This document shows, in pieces, positions 50,917 to 64,000 of a DNA stretch of 64,000 nucleotides (positions within the stretch are counted from its first letter, which is position 1; each line of letters opens with the position of its first letter). The notes under the pieces were generated by a model. The model did no database searches, had not been told where the DNA came from, and saw only the letters and a list, made by a program, of their open reading frames with translations. The stretch covers positions 41,422-105,421 of the forward strand of contig JBBHKE010002126.1 of NCBI GenBank assembly GCA_037447655.1, read 5' to 3'. Source of the DNA: Zygnema cylindricum. Its lineage: Eukaryota > Streptophyta > Zygnematophyceae > Zygnematales > Zygnemataceae. A program made the position numbers and the translations under genes.

Positions 50917-51840
50917 TAGCGATAAGAAGAATTGTTACCTAAATTACACAAACACTTAGCGATAACAAAAATTGTTACCTAAATTACACAAACAATTAGC
51001 GATAGCAAGAATTGTTACCTAAATTACACAAATAGTTAGCGATAACAAGAATTGTTACCTAAAGTACACAAATAGTTAGCGATAACAAGAATTGTTACCT
51101 AAATTACACAAACAATTAGGGATAACAAGATTTGTTACCTTAATTACAGAAACAGTTTGCGATAACAAGAATTGTTACCTAAATTACAAAAACAATTAGT
51201 GATTACAAGAATTGTTTCCTTAATTACAAAACAGTTAGAGATAACAAGAATTTTTACCTAAATTACACAAACAGTTAGCGATAAGAAGAATTGTTACCTA
51301 AATTACACAAACACTTAGCGACAACAAAAATTGTTACCTACATTACACAAACAATTAGCGATAGCAAGAATTGTTACCTAAATTACACAAATAGTTAGTG
51401 ATAACAAGAATTGTTACCTAAAGTACACAAATAGTTAGCGATAACAAGAATTTTTACCTAAATTACACAAACAATTAGGGATAACAAGATTTGTTACCTT
51501 AATTACAAAAACAGTTTGCGATAACAAGAATTGTTACCTAAATTACAAAAACAATTAGTGATAACAAGAATTGTTTCCTTAATTACAAAAACAATTAGAG
51601 ATAATAAGAATTTTTACCTAAATTACACAAACAGTTAACGATAAAAATAATTGTTACCTAAATTACACAAATAGTTAACGATAACAAGAATTGTTACCTA
51701 AATTTCACAAACTGTTAGGGATATCAAGAATTGTAACCTAAATTACACAAATTGTTAGCATTAACAAGAATTGTTAACATAATTACAAAAACAGTTAGCG
51801 ATAACAAGAATTGTTACCAAATTACACAAACAGTTAGCGA
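50917..51840 (+). repeat. Nine-unit (358-bp) tandem higher-order repeat
   Basis: A nine-unit cassette beginning TTAGCGATAAGAAG at 50917 is repeated at 51275 (358 bp later). Ordered markers are AAACACTTAGCG, GCGATAGCAAG, AAAGTACACAAATAG, CAATTAGGGATAAC and CAGTTTGCGATAAC. The run from 51275 to about 51840 appears a third time, almost unchanged, at 53532-54090, immediately right of the solo LTR. Confidence 0.88.
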
Positions 51841-53063
51841 TAACAGGAATTGTTACCTAAATTTCACAAATTGTTAGCGATAACAATAATTGTTACCTAT
51901 ATTACACAAACAGTTGGCAATTACAAGAATTGTTACCTAATTTACACAAACAGTTAGCCATAACAAGAATTGTTACCTTAATTACACAAACAATTAGCGA
52001 TAACAAGAATTGTTACCTGAATTACAAAAACAGTTTGCAATAACAATAATTGTTACCTAAATTACACAAACAGTTAGCGATAACAAGATTTGTTACCTGA
52101 ATTACACAAATAGTTAGCATTAAGAAGAATTGTTAACATAATTACAAAAATAGTTAGCGATAACAAAAATTGTTACCAAATTACACAAACAGTTAGCGAT
52201 AAGAAAAATTGTTACCTTAATTACAAAAAAAGTTACCCATAACAAGAATTGTAACCTAAATTACACAAACAATTAGCGATAACAATAATTGTTACCTAAA
52301 TTACAAAAACAGTTAGCGATATCAAGAATTGTGACCTAAATTACACAAACAGTTAGCGATAACAAGAAATATTACCTAAATTACACAAAGAGTTAGCGAT
52401 AACAAAAATTGTTTCCTAAATTACACAAACTGTTAGCGATAATATGAATTGTTTCCTAAATTACACAAACTGTTAGCGATAATATGAATTATTACCTAAA
52501 TAACACAAACAGTTAGCGATAACAAGAATTGTTACCTAAATTACAGAAACAGTTAGCGATAACAAAAATTCTTACCTAAATTACAGAAACAGTTAGCAAT
52601 AACAAAAATTGTTACCTAAATTACACAAACAGTTAGCGATAACAAGAATTCTAATCTAAATTACACATACAGTTAGTGATAACAAGAATTGTTACCTAAA
52701 TTACACAAACAGTTAGCGATAACGAGAATTGTTATCTAAATTACGTAAGTAGTTAGCAAAAACAAGAATTGTTACCTAAATTACACAAACTCATAGCGAT
52801 AACAGGAATTTTTACCTAAATTACAAAAACAGTTAGCGATAACAAGAAATGTGACTTAAATTACAGAAACAGTTAGCGATAACAAGAATTGTTACCTAAA
52901 TTACACAAACTGTTAGCGATAACAATAATTATTACCTAAATAACACAAACAGTTAGTGATAACAAGAATTGTTACCTAAATTACACAAACGGTTAGCGAT
53001 AATAATAATTGTTACCTAAATTACAAAAACAGTAAGCGATAACAAGAATTGTGACCTAAATTA

Positions 53064-53529
53064 TGTTGTTTTTGAAAGCTTTAGTCCTCTCTATATTTTG
53101 TGAGAGGAAGTCTCATGACTTAGAAATATTTTCAGCGTTGTCATTGATACTATGTTTCAGAATAAGTGTACCTTAACAATCTAGACTGTACAAAATTAAG
53201 GAAATCACATCGGACGACTCTTAAGTGAAAAGAAGATTACGAAATGGCGCGCACGACCTAACTATGACATACCGTCCGAGAGACAAGATCGGACAGACAA
53301 AGATTTACTAGAATCTAAAAGTGGACCACTATGACGAGGCAGATTTTGTCACGTATAAAGTTTCAATGTCGGTGATAACTTTGTGGAAACGGGAGTTTGT
53401 CTTGAGGTATATTTATTTATTAGTGTGTACAATTAGTGAAAGTTGTACGTAGACAATTGAGGTTTGTCCATTTGTACGGAACAGTATACGAACCATTGAC
53501 TAATTTAACGTACATCAGGTACATAGACA
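53064..53529 (+). mobile_element. Solo LTR, 466 bp, related to element 1
   Basis: Non-satellite sequence starting TGTTGTTTTTGAAAGCTTTA, nearly the first 20 bases of the element 1 LTR, with CCTCT following, and ending in CA (GACA). Similarity further in is weak (GACGAGGC, TCGGTG, TATAAAG at 53354-53360), so it is a distinct, shorter family. No internal domain or second LTR is present, as expected after LTR-LTR recombination. The flanks are AATTA on the left and GATTA on the right, an imperfect target duplication at best. The satellite phase also jumps by about nine bases, so the junction has been altered. Confidence 0.72.
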
Positions 53530-54170
53530 GATTAGCGATAAGAAGAATTGTTACCTAAATTACACAAACACTTAGCGACAACAAAAATTGTTACCTACAT
53601 TACACAAACAATTAGCGATAGCAAGAATTGTTACCTAAATTACACAAATAGTTAGTGATAACAAGAATTGTTACCTAAAGTACACAAATAGTTAGCGATA
53701 ACAAGAATTTTTACCTAAATTACACAAACAATTAGGGATAACAAGATTTGTTACCTTAATTACAAAAACAGTTTGCGATAACAAGAATTGTTACCTAAAT
53801 TACAAAAACAATTAGTGATAACAAGAATTGTTTCCTTAATTACAAAAACAATTAGAGATAATAAGAATTTTTACCTAAATTACACAAACAGTTAACGATA
53901 AAAATAATTGTTACCTAAATTACACAAATAGTTAACGATAACAAGAATTGTTACCTAAATTTCACAAACTGTTAGGGATATCAAGAATTGTAACCTAAAT
54001 TACACAAATTGTTAGCATTTACAAGAATTGTTATCTAAATTACAAAAACAGTTAGCGATAACAAGAATTGTTACCAAATTACACAAACAGTTAGCGATAA
54101 CAGGAATTGTTACCTAAATTTCACAAATTGTTAGCGATAACAAGAATTGTTACCTAAATTACACAAACAG

Positions 54171-54890
54171 TTAGCGATTACAAGAATTGTTACCTAATTT
54201 ACAGAAACAGTTAGCCATAACAAGAATTGATACCTTAATTACACAAACAATTAGCGATAACAAGAATTATTACCTAAATTACAAAAATAGTTAGCAATAA
54301 CAATAATTGTTACCTAAATTACACAAATAGTTAGCGATAACAAGAATTGTTACCTAAATTACACAAATAGTTAGCAATAACAAGAATTGTTACCTAAATT
54401 ACACAAACAGTTAGCGATTACAAGAATTGTTACCTAATTTACACAAACAGTTAGCCATAACAAGAATTGTTGCCTTAATTACACAAACAATTAGCGATAA
54501 CAAGAATTGTTTCCTAAATTACAAAAACAAGTAGCGATAACATGAATTTTTACCTAAATTACACAAACAGTTAGCGATAACAAGAATTGTTACCTAAATT
54601 TCACAAATTGTTAGCGATAACAATAATTATTACCTAAATTACACAAACAGTTAGCGATTACAAGAATTGTTACCTAATTTACACAAACAGTTAGCCATAA
54701 CAAAAATTGTTACCTTAATTACACAAACAATTAGCGATAACAAGAATTGTTTCCTAAATTACAAAAACAGTTAGCGATAACAAGAATTGTTACCTAAATT
54801 ACACAAACAATTAGTGATAACAAGAATTGTTTCCTTAATTACAAAAACAGTTAGAGATAACAAGAATTTTTACCTAAATTACACAAAAAG
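54171..54890 (+). repeat. Six-unit (240-bp) higher-order repeat
   Basis: TTAGCGATTAC begins at 54171, 54411 and 54651, exactly 240 bp apart, each followed by a CTAATTTACA unit and a CTTAATTACA unit. The same pair of cassettes recurs at 55170 and 55410, again 240 bp apart. This is a short, regular 6-mer repeat superimposed on the 40-bp period. Confidence 0.85.
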
Positions 54891-55649
54891 TTAACGATAA
54901 CAATAATTGTTACCTAAATTACACAAACAGTTAACGATAACAAGAATTGTTACCAAAATTTCACAAACTGTTAGGGATATCAAGAATTGTAACCTAAATT
55001 ACACAAATTGTTAGCATTTACAAGAATTGTTACCTAAATTACAAAAACAGTTTGCGATAACAAGAATTGTTACCAAATTACACAAATAGGTAGCGATAAC
55101 AGGAATTGTTACCTAAATTTCACAAATTGTTAGCGATAACAAGAATTGTTACCTAAATTACACAAACAGTTAGCGATTACAAGAATTGTTGCCTAATTTA
55201 CACAAACAGTTAGCCATAACAAGAATTGTTACATTAATTACACAAACAATTAGCGATAACAAGAATTATTACCCTAATTACAAAAACAGTTAGCAATAAC
55301 AATAATTGTTACCTAAATTACACAAACAGTTAGCGATAACAAGAATTGTTACCTAAATTTCACTAATTGTTAGCGATAACAATAATTGTTACCTAAATTA
55401 CACAAACAGTTAGCGATTACAAGAATTGTTACCTAATTTACACAAACAGTTAGCGATAACAAGAATTGTTACCTTAATTACACAAACAATTAGCGATAAC
55501 AAGAATTGTTTCCTAAATTACAAAAACAGTTAGCGAAAACAAGTATTGTTACCTAAATTACACAAACAATTAACGATAACAATAATTGTTACCAAAATTA
55601 CACAAATAGTTAGCGATAACAAGAATTGTTACCTTAATTACACAAACTG

Positions 55650-58600
55650 TTAGCAATATCAAGAATTGTAACCTAAATTACACAAATTGTTAGCATTAAC
55701 AAGAATTGTTACCTAAATTACAAAAACTCTTAGCGATAACAAGAATTGTTACCAAATTACACAAACAGTTAGCGATAACAAGAAATGTTACCTAAATTTC
55801 ACAAATTGTTAGCGATAACAAGAAATTGTTACCTAAATTAGAAAAACAGTTAGAGATTACAAGAATTGTTACCTAATTTACACAAACAGTTATAACATAA
55901 CAAGAATAGTGACCTTAATTACACAAACAATTAGCGATAACAGGAATTGTTACCTGAATTACAAAATCAATTTGCAATAACAATAATTGTTACCTAAATT
56001 ACACAAACAGTTAGCAATAACAAGTATTCTTACCTGAATTACACAAATAGTTAGCGATAAGAAAAATTGTTACCTAAATTACACAAACTGTTAGCGATAA
56101 CAATTATTGTAACCTAAATTACACAAATTGTTAGCATTAAGAAGAATTGTTACCTAAATTACAAAAACAATTAGCGATAACAAGAATTGTTACCTAAATT
56201 ACAAAAACAGTTAGCAATAACAAGAATTGTTACCTAAATTACACAAACTGTTAGCGATAACAATAATTGTTACCTAAATTACACAAACAGTTAGCGATAA
56301 CAAAAATTGTTACCTTAATTACACAAACAGTTAGCAATAACAAGAAGTGTTACCTAAATTACACAAACTGTTAGCGATAACAGAAATTGTAACCTAAATT
56401 ACAAAAATTGTTAGCATTAACAAAAATTGTTACCTAAATTAGCGATAACAAGAATTGTTACCTAAATTACAAAAACACTTAGCGATAACAAAAATTGTTA
56501 CCTAAATTACACAAACAATTAGCGATAGCAAGAATTCTTACCTAAATTACACAAATAGTTAGCGATAACAAGAAATGTTACCTAAAGTACACAAACAGTT
56601 AGCGATAATAAGAATTGTTACCTAAATTTCACAAACTGTTAGGGATATCAAGAATTGTAACCTAAATTACACAAATTGTTAGCATTTACAAGAATTGTTA
56701 CCTAAATTACAAAAACAGTTAGCGATAACAAGAATTGTTACCAAATTACACAAACAGTTAGCGATAACAAAAATTGTTACCTAAATTACACAAACAGTTA
56801 GGAATAAGAAGAAGTGTTACCTAAATTACACAAACTGTTAGCTATAACAAGAATTATTACCTAAATTACAAAAATAGTTAACAATAACAATAATTGTTAC
56901 CTAAATTACACAAATAGTTAGCGATAACAATAATTGTTACCTGAATTACACAAATAGTTAGCGATAACAAGAATTGTTACCTAAATTACACAAACAGTTA
57001 GCGATTACAAGAATTGTTACCTAATTTACACAAACAGTTAGCCAAAACAAGAATAGTTGTCTTAATTACACAAACAATTAGCAATAACAAGAATTGTTTC
57101 CTAAATTACAAAAACAATTAGCGATAATATGAATTTTTACCTAAATTACACAAACAGCTAGCGATAACAAGAATTGTTACCTAAATTTCACAAATTGTTA
57201 GCGATAACAATAATTATTACCTAAATTACACAAACATTTAGCGATTACAAGAATTGTTACCTAATTTACACAAATAGTTAACCATAACAAGAATTGTTAC
57301 CTTAATTACACAAACAATTAGCGATAACAAGAATTGTTTCCTAAATTACAAAAACAGTTAGCGATAACAAGAATTGTTGCCTAAATTACACAAACAATTA
57401 ACGATAACAATAATTGTTACCTAAATTACACAAACAGTTAGCGATAACAAGAATTGTTACCTAAATTACACAAACTGTTAGCAATATCAAGAATTCTAAC
57501 CTAAATTACAAAAATTGTTAGCATTAACAAGAATTGTTACCTAAATTACAAAAACTGTTAGCGATAACAAGAATTGTTACCAAATTACAAAAACAGTTAG
57601 CGATAACAAGAAATGTTACCTAAATTTCACAAATTGTTAGCGATAACAAGAAATTGTTACCTAAATTACAAAAACAGTTAGCGATCACAAGAATTGTTAC
57701 CTAGTTTACACAAACAGTTATAACATAACAAGAATTATGACCTTAATTACAAAAACAATTAGCAATAACAAGAATTGTTAGTTGAATTGAAAAAACAATT
57801 TGCAATAACAATAATTGTTACCTAAATTACACAAACAGTTAGCGATAACAAGTATTGTTACCTAAATTACACAAATAGTTAGCGATAAGAAAAATTGTTA
57901 CCTAAATTACATAAACTGTTAGCAATAACAATAATTGTAACCTAAATTACACAAATTGTTAGCATTAAGAAGAATTGTTACCTAAATTACAAAAACAGTT
58001 AGCGATAACAAGAATTGTTACCTAAATTACAAAAACAGTTAGCGATAACAAGAATTGTTACCTAAATTACACAAACTGTTAGAGAAAACAAAAATTGTTA
58101 CCTAAATCACAGAAACAGTTAGCGAAAACAATAATTGTTACCTAAATTACAAAAACAGTTAACGATAACAAGAATTGTAACCTAAATTACACAAACAGTT
58201 AGCGATAACAAGAATTGTTACATAAATTACACAAACAGTTAGCGATAACAAGAATTGTTTCCTAAATTACACAAACTGTTAGCGATAATAAGAATTGTTA
58301 CCTAAATTTCAAAAAAAGTTAGCGATGCCAAAAATTATGACCTAAATTACACAAACAGTTAGCGATAACAATAATTGTTACCTATTGTTACCCAAAATAC
58401 ACAAACAGTTAGCATTAACAAAAATTGTTACCTAAATTACAAAAACAATTAGCGATAACAAGAATTGTTACTTAAATTACACAAACAGTTAGCGATAACA
58501 AAAATTGTTACCTAAATAACACAAACAGTTAGCGATAGCAAGAATTGTTACCTAAATTACAGAAACAATTAGCGATAACAAGAATTGTTACCTAAATTAC

Positions 58601-61600
58601 ACAAACAATTAAGGATAACAAGATATGTTACCTAAATTACACTAATTGTTAGCGATAACAAGAATTGTGACCTAAATTACACAAACAGTTAGCGATAACA
58701 AGATTTGTTACCTAAATTACACAAACAATTAGCTATAACAAGAATTGTTACCTTAATTACACAAAAAATTAGAGATAACAAGAATTGTTACCTAAATTAC
58801 CCAAACAGTTAACGATAACAATAATTGTTACCTAAATTACACAAACAGTTAACGATAACAATAATTGTTACCTAAATTACACAAACTGTTAGCAATATCA
58901 AGAATTGTAACCTAAATTACACAAATTGTTAGCATTAACAAGAATTGTTACCTAAATTACAAAAACTGTTAGAGAAAACAAAAATTGTTACCCTAAATCA
59001 CAGAAACAGTTAGCGATAACAAGAATTGTTACCAAATTACACAAAGAGTTATCGATAACAAGAAATGTTACCTAAATTTCAAAAATTGTTAGCGATAACA
59101 AGAAATTGTTACCTAAATTACACAAACAGTTAGCGATTACAAGAATTGTTACCTAATTTACACAAACAGTTATAACATAACAAGAATTGTGACCTTAATT
59201 ACACAAACAATTAGCGATAACAAGTATTGTTACCTGAATTACACAAATAGTTAGCGATAAGAAAAATTGTTACCTAAATTACACAACCTGTTAGCGATAA
59301 CAATAATTGTAACCTAAATTACACAAATTGTTAGCATTAAGAAGAATTGTTACCTAAATTACAAAAACAATTAGCGATAATAAGAATTGTTACCTAAATT
59401 ACAAAAACAGTTAACGATAACAAAAATTGTTACCTAAATTACACAAACTGTTAGCGAAAACAAGAATTGTTACCTAAATTACACAAACAGTTAGCGATAA
59501 CAATAATTGTTACCTAAATTACAAAAACAATTAGCGATAACAAAAATTGTAACCTAAATTACACAAACAGTTAGCGATAACAAGAATTGTTACATAAATT
59601 ACACAAACAGTTAGCGATAACAAGAATTGTTTCCTAAATTACACAAACTTTTAGCGATAATAAGAATTGTTACCTAAATTTCAAAAACAGTTAGCGATGC
59701 CAAGAATTGTGACCTAAATTACACAAACAGTTAGCGATAACAATAATTTTTACCTAAATTACACAAACTGTTAGGGATAACAATAATTATTACCTAAATA
59801 ACACAAACAGTTAGCGATAACAAGAATTGTTACCTAAATTACACAAACAGTTAGCGATAACAAAAATTGTTACCTAAATTACACAAACTGTTAGCGATAA
59901 CAAGAATTCTAACCTAAATTACAAAAATTGTTAGCATTAACAAAAATTGTTACCTAAATTACAAAAACAGTTAGCGATAACAAGAATTGTTACCTAAATT
60001 GCACAAACAGTTAGCGATAACAAAAATTGTTACCTAAATTACACAAACAGTTAGCGATAGCAAGAATTGTTACCTAAATTACAAAAACAATTAGCGATAA
60101 CAAGAATTGTTACCTAAATTACACAAACAATTAGCGATAACAAGATATGTTACCTAAATTACACTAATTGTTAGCGATAACAAGAATTGTTACCTAAATT
60201 ACACAAACAGTAGCGATAACAAGAATTGTTTCCTTAATTACAAAAAAAGTTAGAGATAACAAGAATTGTTACCTAAATTACACAAACAGTTAACGATAAC
60301 AATAATTGTTACCTAAATTAAACAAACACTTAACAATAACAATAATTGTTACCTAAATTACACAAACTGTTAGCAATATCAAGAATTCTAACCTAAATTA
60401 CGCAAATTGTTAGCATTAACAAGAATTGTTACCTAAATTACAAAAACTGTTAGCGATAACAATAATTGTTACCAAATTACACAAACAGTTAGCGATAACA
60501 AGAAAAGTTACCTAAATTTCACAAATTGTTAGCGATAACAAGAAATTGTTACCTAAATTTCAAAAACAGTTAGCGATGCCAAAAATTGTGACCTAAATTA
60601 CACAAACAGTTATCCATAACAATAATTGTTACCTAAATTACACAAACTGTTAGGGATAACAATAATTATTACCTAAATAACACAAACAGTTAGCGATAAC
60701 AAAAATTGTTACCTAAATTACACAAACAGTTAGCGATAATAAAAATTGTTACCTAAATTACACAAACAGTTAGCGATAACAAGAATTGTTACCTAAATTA
60801 CACAAACTGTTAGCGATAACAAGAATTCTAACCTAAATTACAAAAATTGTTAGCATTAACAAAAATTGTTACCTAAATTACAAAAACAGTTAGCGATAAC
60901 AAGAATTTTTACCTAAATTACACAAACAGTTAGCGATAACAAAAATTGTTACCTAAATTACACAAACAGTTAGCGATAGCAAGAATTGTTACCTAAATTA
61001 CAGAAACAATTAGCGATAACAAGAATTGTTACCTAAATTACACAAACAATTAGGGATAACAAGATATGTTACCTAAATTACACTAATTGTTAGCGATAAC
61101 AAGAATTGTTACCTAAATTACACAAACAGTTAGCGATAACAAGAATTGTTTCCTTAATTACAAAAAAAGTTAAAGATAACAAGAATTGTTACCTAAATTA
61201 CACAAACAGTTAACGATAACAATAATTGTTACCTAAATTAAACAAACAGTTAACGATAACAATAATTGTTACCTAAATTACACAAACTGTTAGCAATATC
61301 AAGAATTGTAACCTAAATTACACAAATTGTTAGCATTAACAAGAATTGTTACCTAAATTACAAAAACTGTTAGCGATAACAAGAATTGTTACCAAATTAC
61401 ACAAACAGTTAGCGATAACAAGAAATGTTACCTAAATTTCACAAATTGTTAGCGATAACAAGAAATTGTTACCTAAATTACACAAACAGTTAGCGATTAC
61501 AAGAATTGTTACCTAATTTACACAAACAGTTATAACATAACAAGAATTGTGACCTTAATTACACAAACAATTAGCGATAACAAGAATTGTTACCTGAATT

Positions 61601-61900
61601 ACAAAAACAATTTGCAATAACAATAATTGTTACCTAAATTACACAAACAGTTAGCGATAACAAGTATTGTTACCTGAATTACACAAATAGTTAGCGATAA
61701 GAAAAATTGTTACCTAAATTACACAAACTGTTAGCGATAACAATAATTGTAACCTAAATTACACAAATTGTTAGCATTAAGAATAATTGTTACCTAAATT
61801 ACAAAAACAGTTAGCGATAACAAGAATTGTTACCTAAATTACAAAAAAAGTTAGCGATAACAAGAATTGTTACCTAAATTACACAAACTGTTAGCGAAAA
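55650..61900 (+). repeat. Five-copy higher-order repeat series, 0.9-1.8 kb
   Basis: A block marked by GCAATATCAAG, then a short GTTACCAAATTACAC unit, then AGAAATTGTTACC occurs five times. The last marker is at 55821, 57649, 59101, 60541 and 61461 (intervals 1,828, 1,452, 1,440 and 920 bp). Four copies continue into the odd TATAACATAACAAG unit (55891, 57719, 59171, 61531). The copy at 60541 instead joins TTTCAAAAACAG, marking a recombination junction. Confidence 0.83.
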
Positions 61901-64000
61901 CAAGAATTGTTACCTTAATTACACAAACAGTTAGCGATAGCGATAACAAAAATTGTTACCTAAATTACAAAAACAGTTAGCGATAACAAGAATTGTAACC
62001 TAAATTACACAAACAGTTAGCGATAATAAGAATTGTTACCTAAATTACACAAACTGTTAGCGATAATAAGAATTGTTACCTAAATTTCAAAAACAGTTAG
62101 CGATGACAAGAATTGTTACCTAAATTACACAAACAGTTAGCGATAATAAGAATTGTTTCCTAAATTACACAAACTGTTAGCGATAATAAGAATTGTTACC
62201 TAAATTTCAAAAACAGTTAGCGATACCAAGAATTGTGACCTAAATTACACAAACAGTTAGCGATAACAATAATTGTTACCTATATTACACAAACTGTTAG
62301 CGATAACAATAATTATTACCTAAATAACACAAACAGTTAGCATAACAAGAATTGTTACCTAAATTACAGAAACAGTTAGCGATAACAAAAATTGTTACCT
62401 AAATTACACAAACAGTTAGCGATAACAAGAAATATTATCTAAATTACACAAATTGTCAACGATAACAAGAATTGTAACCTAAATTACAAAAATTGTTAGC
62501 ATTAACAAAAATTGTTACCTAAATTACAAAAACAGTTAGCGATAACAAGAATTGTTACCTAAATTACACAAACAGTTAGCGATATCAAAAATTGTTACCT
62601 AAATTACACAAATAGTTAGCGATAACAAGAATTGTTACCTAAATTACACAAACAATTAGCGATAACAAGAATTGTTACCTAAATTACACAAACAGTTAGC
62701 AATAACAAGAATTCTTAACTAATTTACAAAAAGAGTTAGGAATAACAAGAATTGTAACCTAAATTACAGAATTAGTTAGCGATAACAAGATTTGTTACAT
62801 AAATTACACAAATTGTTAGCGATAACAAGAATTGTTACCTAAATTAATAAAACAGTTAGTGATAACAAGAATTGATACTTAAATTACACAAACAGGTAGC
62901 GATAACAAGAATTGTTACGTAAATTACATAAACAGTAAGCGATAACAAAAATTGTAACCTAAATTACAGAAATAGTTAGCGATAACAAGAATTGTTACCT
63001 AAATTACACAAACTGTTAGCGATAACAACAATTGTTACCTAAATTACATAAACACTTAGGGATAACAAGATTTGTTACATAAATTACACAAATTGTTAGC
63101 GATAACAAGAATTGTTACCTAAATTTCTAAAACAGTTAGCGATAACAAGAATTGATACCTATATTACACAAAGAGTTAGCGATAAGAAGATTTATTACCT
63201 AAATTACACAAACTGTTAGCGATAACAACAATTGTCACCTAAATTACACAAACACTTAGCGATAACAATATTTGTTACCTAAATTACACAAATTGTTAAC
63301 GATAACAAGAATTTTTACCTTAATTACAAAACCAATTAGCGATAAACAGAATTGTTACCTATATTAGACAAACAGTTAGCAATAACAAAAATTGTTACCT
63401 AAATTACACAAATTGATGGCGATAACAACAATTGTTACCTAAATTACACAAACACTAAGGGATAACAAGATTTCTTACCTAAATTACACAAATTGTTAGC
63501 GATAACAAGAATTGTTACCTAAATTACACAAACAGTTAGCGATAAAAAGAATTGTTACCTAAATAACACAAACAGTTAGCGTTAACAAAAATTGTTACGT
63601 GAATTACAAAAACAGTTAGCAATAACAACAATTGTAACCTAAACTACACAAACAGTTAGTGAAAACAAGAATTGTTACCTTAATTTCACAAACTACTAGC
63701 GATAACAAGAATTGTGACCTATATTACACAAACTCTTGGCGATAACAAGAATTGTTATCTATCTTACACAAACTTTAGCGCTAACAAAAATGGTTACCAA
63801 TCTTACACAAACTGTTAGTGATAACAAGAATTGATACCTAAATTACAAAAACAGTTAGTAATAACAAGAATTGTTAGCTAAATTACGGGAACAATTAGTG
63901 ATAACAAGAATTGTTACCTAAATTACACAAACAGTTAGCAATAACAAGATTTGTTACCTAAGTTACACAAACTGTTAGCGATAACAAGAATTGTAACCTA

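Larger units (their letters stand above)
42173..53063 (+). repeat. 40-bp satellite, third block (about 270 units)
   Basis: Same unit and orientation as the central block, with no gene. It begins in phase with 35920 across element 2. Units here are on average closer to the consensus than around 8-10 kb, and several kilobase-scale duplications are visible. The last unit is cut at AAATTA by the solo LTR. Confidence 0.97.
53530..64000 (+). repeat. 40-bp satellite, right block (about 260 units, continues past window)
   Basis: Same unit and orientation, no gene, and no end of the array within the window. The first 560 bp duplicate 51275-51840. The block is dominated by recurring multi-unit cassettes, including TTAGCGATTAC, then CTAATTTACAC with GCCATAAC, then CTTAATTACACAAACAATTA. 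Confidence 0.97.

Overview
This is a eukaryotic nuclear window, almost entirely one tandem satellite array. About 51.7 kb of the 64 kb consists of a 40-bp, AT-rich unit (roughly 1,290 copies, all in the same orientation). The unit core is GTTAGCGATAACAAGAATTG, followed by TTACCTAAATTACAC and a variable AAACA/AAATT spacer. No host gene, rRNA, functional tRNA, CRISPR or prokaryotic feature is visible. The only coding sequence belongs to two decayed Ty1/copia LTR retrotransposons.

Layout: 1-49 is non-satellite sequence at the left edge of the array. 50-460 is satellite. 461-6004 is copia element 1 (5,544 bp, 737-bp LTRs, target duplication ATAAC). 6005-35920 is satellite with nested higher-order repeats. 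35921-42172 is copia element 2 (6,252 bp, LTRs of 891 and 888 bp, target duplication TACCT). 42173-53063 is satellite with recent kilobase-scale duplications. 53064-53529 is a 466-bp solo LTR whose 5' end resembles the LTR of element 1. 53530-64000 is satellite, continuing past the window.

Both full-length elements have the copia order gag - protease - integrase - RT - RNase H, transcribed on the + strand. Both are dead: each carries stops, frameshifts and altered catalytic residues. By eye the LTR pairs differ at about 21/737 sites (element 1) and about 50/888 (element 2), so element 2 is the older insertion. In both, the apparent gag start codon lies inside the LTR and the primer-binding site overlaps gag codons. 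The site in element 2 is complementary to the anticodon arm of initiator tRNA-Met rather than to its 3' end, which is the half-tRNA priming known from Drosophila copia and yeast Ty5. The match continues into the part of the arm where, as I recall them, plant initiator tRNAs differ from animal ones. This suggests a green-plant host, as does a perfect G-box in the element 2 LTR, but the host cannot be fixed from this window.

The satellite has one CpG per unit, and that site is very often TG or CA, as expected if the array is cytosine-methylated. Each unit can form two alternative dyads. Marker variants recur at multi-unit distances (240, about 358, 1,440, 1,640 and 1,720 bp), showing amplification of multi-unit blocks by unequal exchange or replication slippage. 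The overall picture is a heterochromatic, possibly pericentromeric or centromeric, satellite domain with a few retrotransposon insertions. I found no convincing new gene system; the most interesting points are the primer and start-codon architecture of the elements and the higher-order structure of the array.
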